DNA from: Olsenella sp. An293
GTDB lineage: Bacteria; Actinomycetota; Coriobacteriia; Coriobacteriales; Atopobiaceae
Assembly (NCBI RefSeq): GCF_002159495.1
Contig: NZ_NFIT01000007.1
Span: forward strand, 1-64,000
Length of the DNA: 64,000 nucleotides
Reading direction: 5' to 3'
Shown here: positions 51,077-59,031 of the stretch, piece by piece
Numbering within the stretch: the stretch's first letter is position 1
Layout of the letters: every line of letters begins with the position of its first letter
Notes under the pieces: generated by a model
Told to the model about the DNA's origin: nothing
What the model saw: only the letters and a program-made list of their open reading frames with translations
Databases searched by the model: none
Translations under genes and position numbers: made by a program

Positions 51077-51916
51077 GTGGACGCAGAGACCGAACGTAGG
51101 GTGGCCGAGAACCGCGCCAACTGGGACGACCGGGCGGCGGTGCACGTGGCCTCGCCGTTTTACGAGGTGGAGCGGCTGGTTGCGGACCGGTCGTACGTCT
51201 CGCCCGTGGCGCGGCGCGACTTCGAGGTCCTGCGCCCGCACCTGGGGCCGGACGGGCTCGGGGGCCGCTCCGTGCTGCACCTGCAGTGCCACATCGGGAC
51301 GGACACGCTCTGCTGGGAGCGCCTCGGGGCCGCCGAGGTCTGGGGCCTGGACTTCTCCCCCGCCTCGCTCGAGCGGGCGCGCGAAATCACGGCGCGGGCA
51401 GGCGCACGCGTCACCTTTGTCGAGGGCGACGCGCGGCGCGCCGCCGACGCCATCGACCGGCAGTTCGACGTCGTGGTCACCGGCACGGGCGCGCTCCAGT
51501 GGCTGCCCGAACTCGCGAGCTGGGCGCGGTCTATCGCGCGGCTGCTTGCGCCCGGCGGCCTTCTCGTGGTCCGCGACGACCACCCGATGCTGGGTGCCTT
51601 GCTCTACGAGTCGCTCGAGGTGCACGCCGACTACCTCTCCGGCTTCTGCGACGACTACGAGGACGACGGCAGCTACGTGCCCGGATCGGCCGGCGCCATC
51701 GCGCACACGAGCGCGCACAACTGGAGCCACGACTTCCAGGAGATCCTGGGCGTCCTGCTGGATGTCGGCCTTGCGATCGAGGACTTCCGCGAGAGCCCGT
51801 TTGCCGAGTGGCGGTCGCTCCCCTGCCTCGTCGAGACGGCCGACGGCTGGACCATGCCCGCAGGCGCGCCGCGCATCCCGCTCACGTTTGCCGTGGTGGC
51901 GCGGCGCCCGGCGTAG
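51077..51916 (+). CDS. class I SAM-dependent methyltransferase
   Basis: 279 residues from GTG 51077 (GAGGGGGAAGAAC before it). SAM motif I VLHLQCHIGTDTL, acidic end of strand 2 in WGLDFSPA, 'VEGDARRAADAI', motif IV 'FDVVVTGTGALQWLPEL'. Substrate unknown; resembles small-molecule methyltransferases. Divergent from panE-like gene. Confidence 0.85.
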   Translation: MDAETERRVAENRANWDDRAAVHVASPFYEVERLVADRSYVSPVARRDFEVLRPHLGPDGLGGRSVLHLQCHIGTDTLCWERLGAAEVWGLDFSPASLERAREITARAGARVTFVEGDARRAADAIDRQFDVVVTGTGALQWLPELASWARSIARLLAPGGLLVVRDDHPMLGALLYESLEVHADYLSGFCDDYEDDGSYVPGSAGAIAHTSAHNWSHDFQEILGVLLDVGLAIEDFRESPFAEWRSLPCLVETADGWTMPAGAPRIPLTFAVVARRPA

Positions 51917-51961
51917 GCCGCACGTTCTTCTCGGCTGCGCGTTCTTCTCGGCACATCCCGC

Positions 51962-52027
51962 CGAGTAAGAGCTTTCTGCCAAAACAGGCCCCTCGGGAGG
52001 GCACTTTTGGCAGATTGCTCTTACTCG
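51962..52027. terminator. bidirectional hairpin overlapping the stop of the PH-domain gene
   Basis: CGAGTAAGAGC (51962-51972) pairs with GCTCTTACTCG (52017-52027); inside, CTGCCAAAA pairs with TTTTGGCAG and CCCTC with GAGGG. It ends two convergent genes and includes the TAA of the minus-strand gene (52023-52021). Two CTTCTCG motifs precede it (51927, 51944). Confidence 0.85.
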
Positions 52028-52497
52028 ACGCCGTCTTGCCCGGGCGCACTCGGCGCGTCGAGCCCCGCGCGGCGGCGGAGCTCCGACACCAGGTGGTCGT
52101 TGCCGAGCACGGAGACCACAGCGTCGCCGTCAACCGGCGCGTCGATGTAGACGGCGTCCGTCGAGGCAGCCGCCACGTGCCCGGTGAACTCGTCCGGCAC
52201 GACCGCGCCGGCGGAACGGCGCACGTCGCGCACGTGGTCGTACGGGATGATGGTACGGCCCCACCCAAAGACGATCTCCAGGCGGTCGCCGTAGAGCTCC
52301 ACGCGGTTTCGCACCACCACGGGCCAGAGCGCGACCGCCGCAACGACGAGCACCGCCGCCGGCACCACCGCGGGCATCCCCGGCTGCAGCGCCAACACGG
52401 CGGCCGCCGCGCAGACGATGCCCGAGAGCGCCCCGTACCACGGCGCGACCTTCCCGCGAAAGACAAGCTCGGGGTTGCCCTTGTAGATGCGCATGTG
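52021..52497 (-). CDS. bacterial PH-like membrane protein (DUF304-type)
   Basis: 158 residues. Two transmembrane segments (WYGALSGIVCAAAAVLAL and 'VVPAAVLVVAAVALWPVVV') followed by a bacterial PH-like fold 'NRVELYGDRLEIVFGWGRTIIPYDHVRDVRR'. Start MRIYKGNPEL at 52497, after GGGAGGGCGG; an upstream ATG (52536) has no RBS. Function unknown. Confidence 0.75.
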   Translation of the reverse strand, partial: HMRIYKGNPELVFRGKVAPWYGALSGIVCAAAAVLALQPGMPAVVPAAVLVVAAVALWPVVVRNRVELYGDRLEIVFGWGRTIIPYDHVRDVRRSAGAVVPDEFTGHVAAASTDAVYIDAPVDGDAVVSVLGNDHLVSELRRRAGLDAPSAPGQDGVE

Positions 52498-52547
52498 CCA
52501 CCGCCCTCCCCGCCGTCGTTTGATCGATACGGCCATTCTACGCGCGT

Positions 52548-52572
52548 GACAGACACCCCTGAGGTATCTGTC
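52548..52572 (-). terminator. terminator hairpin after MFS gene
   Basis: GACAGACACC / GGTATCTGTC arms with 5-nt loop, 3 nt after the MFS stop; one mismatch. No T-run visible. Confidence 0.6.
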
Positions 52573-52575
52573 CCA

Positions 52576-53787
52576 CTAGCGTCGGGAGCCGAGGGCGCGG
52601 CGCGCGTACTCGCGCGGCCGCCACCCCTTGAGGACCATGAGAACGAGAAAGGCTCCCGTAACCACGAGGCCCAGCACGAGCAGCGCCACTGGGAAGAGCC
52701 AGAAGCCAAAGGCCTGCCCCACCACGCCAAAGAGCGGCGCTATCGCGAGCGAGCCCACGTAGGACGCGGCCATCTGCACGCCGATGACCGACTGGGAGAG
52801 CTCGCGGCCAAAGAGGCGCGGCGTCAGATGCAGCATGTTGGGATAGAGCGGGCTGTTGCCAAAGCCCACCAGGAAGAGGCCCACGGGCGCGGCGGACGTC
52901 GGCAGCGGGGCAAGAAGGACGAGCACCGCCGCCAGGGTGATCGCCTGCCCCAGCCCCACGAGCTGCTTGCTCGAGAGCCGGTTGGCGAGCACACCGGACA
53001 GGAAGCGGCCGGCCGTCACGCCCACGTAGTAGACGGTCACCATGCCCGCGGCCTCTCCGGCGCCCATGCCGCGCGTCCCGACGAGGTAGCTCGTGCACCA
53101 GGTGTTGCAGATGCCCTCTATCGCGACGGAGGCAAGAAACACGAGGCAGGCCAGGCGCACGTCGCGCCGGCGGACCAGCCTGAGGGGGCTCTCCGTGCGG
53201 GGCTCCACGTCCTGCTCGTCCCCCTGGCGCTCGTGGACCCGGGCGACCTTGTCCCAGAGCGGCAGGATCGCAATGGTGAGCAGCGCGATCGCCGCCTGGC
53301 AGGCCGTCGCGCCGAGATAGCCCTCGCGCCACGTCCCCGCGGAAAGCGCCACGGACATGATGAACGGGCTGATGGTCACGCCCACGCCGTAGGCGCAGTG
53401 CAGGAAGTTCATGTGCGTGGCCTTGTAGTGCAGCGCCACGTAGTTGTTGAGCGCCGTGTCGATGGAGCCGGCGCCCAGCCCGAGGGGCACGGCGAGCGCG
53501 CAGAGCCACGCGATGTTGGGCGCGAGCGCAAAGCCCAGGAGTGCGAGTGCCGTGAGCGTGGTGGAGAACGCCGTCACGCGCCCGGTCCCAAAGCGGTTGA
53601 TCACGGCGGCCGAGGCAAGGCTCGAGACGATGGTCCCGCAGCTGACGATCATCGTGATGACGCTGCCCATCGAGACCGGCAATCCGAGGTCGGCGTGCAT
53701 GGCGGGCCACGCCGCGCCGAGGAGCGAGTCCGGGATGCCCAGGCCCACGAAGGCCACGTAGATGACGACGAGAAGAACGATGGTCAT
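52576..53787 (-). CDS. major facilitator superfamily transporter
   Basis: 403 residues, 12 predicted helices. 'GLGIPDSLLGAAWPAMHADLGLP' start, 'LALLGFALAPNIAWLCALAVPLGLGAGSIDTALNNYVALHY' (motif C-like), and a cytosolic loop (ERQGDEQDVEPRTESPLRL) between halves. This matches the FucP/YbjJ-like sugar or unknown-solute clade. Start MTIVLLVV at 53787 after GGGGAGC. A LacI-type operator sits 41 bp upstream. Confidence 0.85.
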   Translation of the reverse strand: MTIVLLVVIYVAFVGLGIPDSLLGAAWPAMHADLGLPVSMGSVITMIVSCGTIVSSLASAAVINRFGTGRVTAFSTTLTALALLGFALAPNIAWLCALAVPLGLGAGSIDTALNNYVALHYKATHMNFLHCAYGVGVTISPFIMSVALSAGTWREGYLGATACQAAIALLTIAILPLWDKVARVHERQGDEQDVEPRTESPLRLVRRRDVRLACLVFLASVAIEGICNTWCTSYLVGTRGMGAGEAAGMVTVYYVGVTAGRFLSGVLANRLSSKQLVGLGQAITLAAVLVLLAPLPTSAAPVGLFLVGFGNSPLYPNMLHLTPRLFGRELSQSVIGVQMAASYVGSLAIAPLFGVVGQAFGFWLFPVALLVLGLVVTGAFLVLMVLKGWRPREYARRALGSRR

Positions 53788-53827
53788 GCGGGAGCTCCCC
53801 TTCCGACTACCGGCGCTCACTGCTGGT

Positions 53828-53843
53828 GTGGAAACGTTTCCAC
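53828..53843. promoter_or_regulatory. LacI/CcpA-type operator
   Basis: GTGGAAACGTTTCCAC is a perfect 16-bp palindrome containing the CG-centred core of LacI-family sites. It lies 41 bp upstream of the MFS start, between divergent MFS and VanZ genes, and suggests sugar-responsive control of the transporter. No LacI gene is adjacent. Confidence 0.7.
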
Positions 53844-53894
53844 CACATGGTAGCGCCGCTCTTTGGGGATGTCACCCCACATTTCCGCCGCGCT

Positions 53895-54016
53895 TGAGGG
53901 TATGTACACCGCCCCTTGAGGGTATGTACACCCAGCTCCAAGGTTCTTCTCGCAAATCCGCAGGTCAGCGCCACGGCCGAGAAGAACGGGCGGGTTGGGA
54001 AGTGTACATACCCTCA
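53895..54016. repeat. TGAGGGTATGTAC-bounded palindromic element, copy B
   Basis: TGAGGGTATGTAC at 53895 and again at 53917, GTACATACCCTCA at 54004. The core has CTTCTCG (53946) and CGAGAAG (53978) as an inverted pair, around 'CGCAGGTCAG' shared with copy C. It fills the divergent gap (53788-54118) with the operator. Confidence 0.85.
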
Positions 54017-54118
54017 AGACGAGGCCGACTCTTGCGAAACCGTAAGGGACTTCGATGGCGGCGGGCACGCCTCTGGGGGACAATGGGGCCGCACGAAGAG
54101 ACGAGAAGAACGGACGAC

Positions 54119-55114
54119 ATGAACCTCATCAGGCGCTTCCTCTCCGGGTACACGGACAACTTCCTCATGGCGCTGATGCTCTGGCCGCTGGCCTCGGCGG
54201 CGCTCACGCTGCCGATCCTGGCGTGGGTCTACCACCGCGACGGCCGGCTGCGGTTTGGCACGGTGGTCTCCACCTACCTCGCCGTGCTCTACGTGCTGGG
54301 CCTGGGGTGCTTCACGCTCTACCCGCTGCCGAGCGGCACGTCTGGCCTCGGCATCACCTACGGGGTGCCCTGGCAGCTGGACCCGCTCGCCTTCGTGGGA
54401 GACTTCCGGCGCGAGGGCGTGAGCACGCTGCCGCAGATCGCGTTCAACGTGGTGCTGTTCATGCCGCTCGGCTTCATCGCGGGGCGCCTGCTGCGCTGGG
54501 GATTCTGGCGCTCCGTGATCGTGGGCCTGCTGGCGTCGCTTTGCATCGAGGCGGCGCAGGGCACGGGACTCTTTGGCATCTACCCCTACGCCTACCGCAC
54601 GGCCGACGTCGACGACCTCATCTACAACACGACCGGTGCGGCGGTGGGATGGCTGTGCGCGGCGGCGCTGGCGCGGGTGCTGCCGCCCGGGGCGCTCGCC
54701 GAGGAGGGCGAGGTCACGCACGCACCCGGCTTCGTGCGCCGCTGTGTTGCGTTTTGGCTGGACACCCTGCTCGTGACGCTTCTTTCGCTCGTGGTGGGCG
54801 GCACCATCGCCCTGGCGCTGGCGATGCTCGGCGTCTCCGAGGGCGTGCGCGCGCACGTCATGGACGCCGTGCTCTACGCGGCGTTCGTGTGGGTGGAGCT
54901 CGTGACTCCCTGGCGCCACGGCGGGTCGACGCCGGGCGGCGCCTTCGTGCGCATGTCGTGCGAGACCCGAGAGCGCACGGGCGGGCGCAGGGCGGCCTTC
55001 TACGTGCTGCGCGTCGTGGTGCTGGGCGGGGCGTACTTCTTCTTCCCGCTGGCGTGGCCGATTCTTGCGCTCTTCTACCTGGTGATGCGAACGATGCCCT
55101 ACGACCTTGTCTAA
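54119..55114 (+). CDS. VanZ-like protein fused to RDD domain
   Basis: 331 residues, all membrane. First ~185: VanZ-like domain with 'FNVVLFMPLGFIAGRLLR', 'IEAAQGTGLFGIYPYAYRTADVDDLIYNTTGA', residues conserved in VanZ (glycopeptide-associated). Then RDD domain from 'APGFVRRCVAFWLDTLLVTLLSLVVGG' to 'GRRAAFYVLRVVVLGG', the RDD arginines and Asp present. Role unknown; VanZ proteins lower teicoplanin binding in enterococci. The RBS is weak (CGAGAAGAACGG). Confidence 0.85.
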   Translation: MNLIRRFLSGYTDNFLMALMLWPLASAALTLPILAWVYHRDGRLRFGTVVSTYLAVLYVLGLGCFTLYPLPSGTSGLGITYGVPWQLDPLAFVGDFRREGVSTLPQIAFNVVLFMPLGFIAGRLLRWGFWRSVIVGLLASLCIEAAQGTGLFGIYPYAYRTADVDDLIYNTTGAAVGWLCAAALARVLPPGALAEEGEVTHAPGFVRRCVAFWLDTLLVTLLSLVVGGTIALALAMLGVSEGVRAHVMDAVLYAAFVWVELVTPWRHGGSTPGGAFVRMSCETRERTGGRRAAFYVLRVVVLGGAYFFFPLAWPILALFYLVMRTMPYDLV

Positions 55115-55734
55115 GCCGCTGCGGAGAGAAGAACCGTCACGTACATGACGACGAGCGGGACCCACAGCAGAAGCTCCCAGGCGCGCCAGTGCGGCAGGAC
55201 GCAGTCGTAGAGAAAGCCGCGCGGCGGGTCCGCAGCGGGGTCGCGTCCCTCGAGAAACGTCACGAGCCGCGTCGCCGTGGGGAGGTCATGCTCCTTCACG
55301 AGGTGCCAGAGGCCAAACCAGCACGCGCCCGCCGCAACCGACACACCGGCCATGGCCGCATTCGCAACGATGGAGGCTGTCTCGGCCCCCGCGTTGTCCA
55401 GCGCCGCCCCCGTCACGGCCAGTGCCACCCAGAGGAGCACAAGAAGCCCGTAGCCCACCAGCAGCACGATCAGGCGATGGCGGAGGTCCGCCTCGGCGCG
55501 CACGGCCTCGGCGCCCCTCTCGCCCAGAAGCTCGCCCGCCGTGGTTCCCAGGGCCCCGGCCACGAGCGCGAGGCTCTGCACGTCGATGAGGGTCTTTCCC
55601 GTCTCCCAGTTGTTTACGGTCTGGCGTGCCACGTAGGCGCGCCCGGCCAGCTCGCCCTGAGAGATGCCCGACGCCTCGCGGAGCTCTCGGATGCGGGCAC
55701 CGATGACCTGTCGCGATGTACGCTGCTCGTCCAT
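55111..55734 (-). CDS. membrane-anchored XRE-family regulator
   Basis: 207 residues. N-terminal helix-turn-helix 'IRELREASGISQGELAGRAYVARQTVNNWETGK', then at least three transmembrane helices (LIVLLVGYGLLVLLWVALAVTG, 'IVANAAMAGVSVAAGACWFGLW', 'LLLWVPLVVMYVTVLLSA'). Such proteins sense membrane state and repress transport genes. Ends convergently with the VanZ gene, overlapping by 4 bp. Confidence 0.85.
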   Translation of the reverse strand: MDEQRTSRQVIGARIRELREASGISQGELAGRAYVARQTVNNWETGKTLIDVQSLALVAGALGTTAGELLGERGAEAVRAEADLRHRLIVLLVGYGLLVLLWVALAVTGAALDNAGAETASIVANAAMAGVSVAAGACWFGLWHLVKEHDLPTATRLVTFLEGRDPAADPPRGFLYDCVLPHWRAWELLLWVPLVVMYVTVLLSAAA

Positions 55735-55886
55735 GTTGCCTCCTCAGGGCAAGCATACCCGCACATGAGGCGATGACGACCGAGGATCGGGCGGGCACCC
55801 TGTCCAAACCTTTTGACATGCCCGCTGAACTGGCATGGAGCAGGAAAAGCTCAAAGGAGGCCGCCACAATTTGAACCGCTGAAGCC

Positions 55887-56099
55887 GTCGGGGCTCCTGG
55901 GGACGTGGGGTGTTTCGCTTTTGGCGAGGTCTGTGTGGCAGCAGAGACGGACCGCATTATCCACGACGTTTCTGACCAAGATCATCTGGCGAAACACACG
56001 CTCTTTGATTGGGAGTGCGTCGAATTAAGAAGGGGACCTTCCATTCGCTGCACAAACCTCGCCAAAAGTGACACACCTCACGTCCCCAGGAACCCCGAC
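55887..56099. repeat. 213-bp palindromic element with ~50-nt arms
   Basis: Arm 55887-55938 starting GTCGGGGCTCCTGGGGACG pairs with 56048-56099 ending GTCCCCAGGAACCCCGAC at roughly 85% over 50 nt. The central ~110 nt is AT-richer than its surroundings. Most of the 389-bp gap 55735-56123 is this element; the XRE promoter would have to lie inside or beside it. Confidence 0.85.
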
Positions 56100-56123
56100 C
56101 GCCTTGAAGGCCGAAAAGGCATG

Positions 56124-56621
56124 CTAATTTGATTGGCGCGCTGGCTGCGCGAGGGATGCAAGAGCGTCGCCGGCCATGCGATAGACCGTCCAGTCGCTCA
56201 TGGGCTCGGCACCCATCGCGAGGTAGAAATCGATGCTCGGGCGGTTCCAGTCGAGACACCACCACTCGAGCCGGCCACACCCGCGCTCCACCGCAATCTG
56301 CGCGAGCCGCTTGAGGAGCGCCTTTCCGTAGCCCTTGCCGCGGTGCTCGGGACGGACGTAGAGGTCTTCCAGGTAGATGCCCGCGCGACCGAGGAAGGTC
56401 GAGAAGTTGTGAAAGAAGAGGGCAAACCCCACCTCGCGACCGTCTTCCAGCGCAAAGACCACCTCGGCGCGCCCGCGGTCGAAGATCCACTCCTCGAGCG
56501 TGGGCTCGTCCGCCACGACCTCGTCGAGCATGCCCTCGTAGTCGGCCAACTCGCGAATGAACTGAAGAATCAGCGGCACGTCTGCGCGCTCGGCTTCCCT
56601 GAACTGAGGTTTCTCGCTCAT
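56124..56621 (-). CDS. GNAT family N-acetyltransferase
   Basis: 165 residues. Acetyl-CoA loop VRPEHRGKGYGKALLKRL after a beta strand 'YLEDLYVRPEHRG', and Tyr in DFYLAMGAEP near the C-terminus. Spermidine/diamine-type by weak resemblance; substrate uncertain. Start ATG 56621 after AGGAGG. Confidence 0.88.
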   Translation of the reverse strand: MSEKPQFREAERADVPLILQFIRELADYEGMLDEVVADEPTLEEWIFDRGRAEVVFALEDGREVGFALFFHNFSTFLGRAGIYLEDLYVRPEHRGKGYGKALLKRLAQIAVERGCGRLEWWCLDWNRPSIDFYLAMGAEPMSDWTVYRMAGDALASLAQPARQSN

Positions 56622-56642
56622 CTCTGACCTCCTGACGTCCTT

Positions 56643-56764
56643 TGAGGGTATGTACGGTGCGCATACCGGATATGTACAGTACACCCCGAGGTCCTTCTCG
56701 CAAAGTCGCAGGTCAGAGGCACAGGCGAGAAGGACGAACGGGTCGAGGATCGTACATACCCTCA
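56643..56764. repeat. TGAGGGTATGTAC-bounded palindromic element, copy C
   Basis: Same ends as copies A and B (56643, 56752), core CTTCTCG (56694), CGCAGGTCAG, CGAGAAG (56726). It occupies the region upstream of the GNAT gene, after the TetM-like gene stop. A REP palindrome (56770-56794) directly abuts. Confidence 0.85.
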
Positions 56765-56769
56765 ATGGT

Positions 56770-56794
56770 TCAAAAGGGGACAGTCCCCTTTTGA
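56770..56794. repeat. REP-like palindrome R4
   Basis: TCAAAAGGGGAC - A - GTCCCCTTTTGA, perfect over 12 bp. It begins one base after the stop of the TetM-like gene (56796-56798, read on the minus strand). Confidence 0.9.
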
Positions 56795-56795
56795 C

Positions 56796-58799
56796 TCATT
56801 TCGAGAAGAACGCGGCGTCGGCGGGGCGGTACGGGCGCAGGCGCGCGGGGTCGACCTCGGTGTGCGCGTGCGCGGACACGTCGTACCACTTGACCGTGTG
56901 ACCGGCACCGTGGCTGCAGAAGACGGAGTCCGGCGTGTTGGGGAGGTCGGCCTCGGGATCGTAGGCCGCCGCCGCGACGACCTCGTCCGCGTTGTGGCAG
57001 GGGCGGTATCCCGCGAGCTCGAGCGCCAGGCGCCCGCGCCCGCCCGTGTAGCGCGCGACCTCGAGCGCGTACTCCCCCACCTCGGAGGCCGGCACCTCGC
57101 CCACGACGCGCACCACGTCGCCCGTCGCGACCGGCGGTTCGAAGACGGCGGCCATGCGCGTGAGGTCAGTGAGCGCGCGGCCCACACGCTCGGCCGGCAC
57201 CGCGAGGCGAAAGCGGTACCACGGCTCCAGCAGCTCGCACTCCTCGCGCTCGCGCGCGCCCATGAGGGCCTGGCGGACGGCGCGGTAGGTGGCCTGGCGA
57301 AAGTCCCCGCCCTCGGTGTGCTTGGGGTGGGCGCGACCGGCGAGCAGCGTGATGCGCACGTCGGTGAGCGGTGCGCCCGTGAGCGGCCCCAGGTGGTCGC
57401 GCTCCTGCGCGTTGGTGAGGATGAGGCGCTGCCAGTTGAGGTCCAGGTCGTCCGTGGAGCAGCGCGTGCCAAACTCGACGCCCGAGCCGCGCGGCAGCGG
57501 CTCCACGAGCAGGCGCACCTCGGCGTAGTGGCGCAGCGGCTCGAAGTGGCCCACACCCTCCGCGGGCGCGGACAGGGTCTCCTTGTAGAGGATGCCGCCG
57601 GGTCCGAAGGTCACGGCAAACCCGTGGCGCTCGCGCAGGAGCGCGGCGACCACGTCCTGCTGGACCTCCCCCATGAGCTGCACGTGGATCTCCTGGAGCT
57701 GCTCGTGCCAGGTCACGCCGAGCATCGGGTCCTCGCTCGCGAGCTCCCGCAAGGCCCGAACGAGCGCGGAGACGTCCGCCCCGGGCTCGGGGATCACCTG
57801 GTAGGACAGGACGGGCGCGAGCACCGGGCGCTCGCCGGCGGGCTCGGCGCCGAGGGGGCTCCCGGGCACCACGCGCGTGAGGCCCGTGACGGCGCAGATT
57901 CGCCCCGCGGACACCTCAGCGACGGTCTCAAAGCTCGCACCCTGGTAGAGGCGCACCTCGTTGACCTTCTCCTGCCACGTGACGCCGCGGTCGCTGCCCG
58001 CGAGCTGCATCTTGGCGCGCAGCGAGCCGCCCGTCACCTTCACCCAGGCGAGCCGCTCGCCGCGGGCGCCGCGACCCACGCGGTAGACGCGGGCCGCAAA
58101 CTCCGTGGGCCAGTCCTTCTCGGCGATGAGGCGGGAGACGCCGTCGAGCAGCTCGCGCACGCCAACGTCGCGCAGCGCCGCGCCAAAGAAGGAGGGGAAG
58201 ACCCCACGGGCGGCCACGATGCGCGCAAGCGTTGCGGGAGCAAGCTCGCCGCTCTCCAGGTACTCGTCCAGAGCCGCCTCATCGCTTGCGGCCGCCTCCT
58301 CCGTGGCCGCCGGGTCGCCGGCGAGCAGCGCCTCGGCGTCTACGCAGCCCGGCGAGAGGCGCGAGGAAAGCTCGGCGAGAAGCTCTTCTAGCCCGGGGTT
58401 TTCCAGGTCGCACTTGTTCACGAAGACGAAGGTCGGGATCGAGTGGCGCTCGAGCAGCTCCCAGAGCGTCTCGGTGTGGCCCTGGACGCCGTCGCCCGCG
58501 CCCACCACGAGGATCGCGTAGTCAAGGGCCTGCAGCGTGCGCTCTGCCTCGGCGGAGAAGTCCACGTGGCCGGGCGCGTCCACGAGCATGAGGTGGGCGC
58601 CGCCCCAGTCGAGCGCCGCGCTGGACGAGAAGATCGTGATGCCGCGCTCGCGCTCCATGGCGTCGGTGTCGAGGTGCGAGTCGCCGCTGTCCACGCGGCC
58701 GGGGTTGCGAATGGCGCCCGCGGCGGCGAGCATGGCCTCCGCGAGCGTGGTCTTGCCCGCGTCGACGTGCGCCAACAACCCCACGACCGCCTGCCTCAC
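56796..58799 (-). CDS. TetM/EF-G-like translation factor GTPase
   Basis: 667 residues. G1 AHVDAGKTTL, G3 VDAPGHVD, G4 VNKCDLE, then EF-G domains II-V. At the tip loop in domain IV, where TetM/TetO carry SPVS, this protein has LAGRAHPKHTEGGDF, so classical tetracycline protection is doubtful. Start GTG 58799 after GGGGAGG; -10 TATGAT at 58841-58836 gives a short leader. Divergent from the ABC-F gene. It ends at a REP palindrome. Confidence 0.88.
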   Translation of the reverse strand: MRQAVVGLLAHVDAGKTTLAEAMLAAAGAIRNPGRVDSGDSHLDTDAMERERGITIFSSSAALDWGGAHLMLVDAPGHVDFSAEAERTLQALDYAILVVGAGDGVQGHTETLWELLERHSIPTFVFVNKCDLENPGLEELLAELSSRLSPGCVDAEALLAGDPAATEEAAASDEAALDEYLESGELAPATLARIVAARGVFPSFFGAALRDVGVRELLDGVSRLIAEKDWPTEFAARVYRVGRGARGERLAWVKVTGGSLRAKMQLAGSDRGVTWQEKVNEVRLYQGASFETVAEVSAGRICAVTGLTRVVPGSPLGAEPAGERPVLAPVLSYQVIPEPGADVSALVRALRELASEDPMLGVTWHEQLQEIHVQLMGEVQQDVVAALLRERHGFAVTFGPGGILYKETLSAPAEGVGHFEPLRHYAEVRLLVEPLPRGSGVEFGTRCSTDDLDLNWQRLILTNAQERDHLGPLTGAPLTDVRITLLAGRAHPKHTEGGDFRQATYRAVRQALMGAREREECELLEPWYRFRLAVPAERVGRALTDLTRMAAVFEPPVATGDVVRVVGEVPASEVGEYALEVARYTGGRGRLALELAGYRPCHNADEVVAAAAYDPEADLPNTPDSVFCSHGAGHTVKWYDVSAHAHTEVDPARLRPYRPADAAFFSK

Positions 58800-58990
58800 G
58801 CGATGCCTCCCCTTTTCTGCCATGCCGTTTTTCTCATCATAGCTTGACGGGCGCGCGCCTCGCGAGCATACTGGCGCCAACGGCCGAGCGGGGAATGGGC
58901 CTCGCAGCGCGGGTGGCGCCGCCATCGGACCGAGGAGAGGCACGGGAAGCGTGGGCATTCGCTAGACATCTTTCGCCAGAAAACCCGAGG

Positions 58991-59019
58991 TGACGAAAAG
59001 GGACTGTCACTTTTCGTCA
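58991..59019. repeat. REP-like palindrome R5 in ABC-F leader
   Basis: TGACGAAAAGGGAC - T - GTCACTTTTCGTCA with one mismatch. It ends 12 nt before the ABC-F start and abuts its RBS (AGAGGAG), so the mRNA hairpin could shape translation start. Confidence 0.85.
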
Positions 59020-59031
59020 GAGGAGATGTCT

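Noticed and set aside
58800-58990. Remnant of the histidine kinase ATPase domain beyond the ABC-F gene
   Set aside because: The minus-strand frames there show no N or G boxes; the sequence fits a promoter region for the divergent TetM-like gene.
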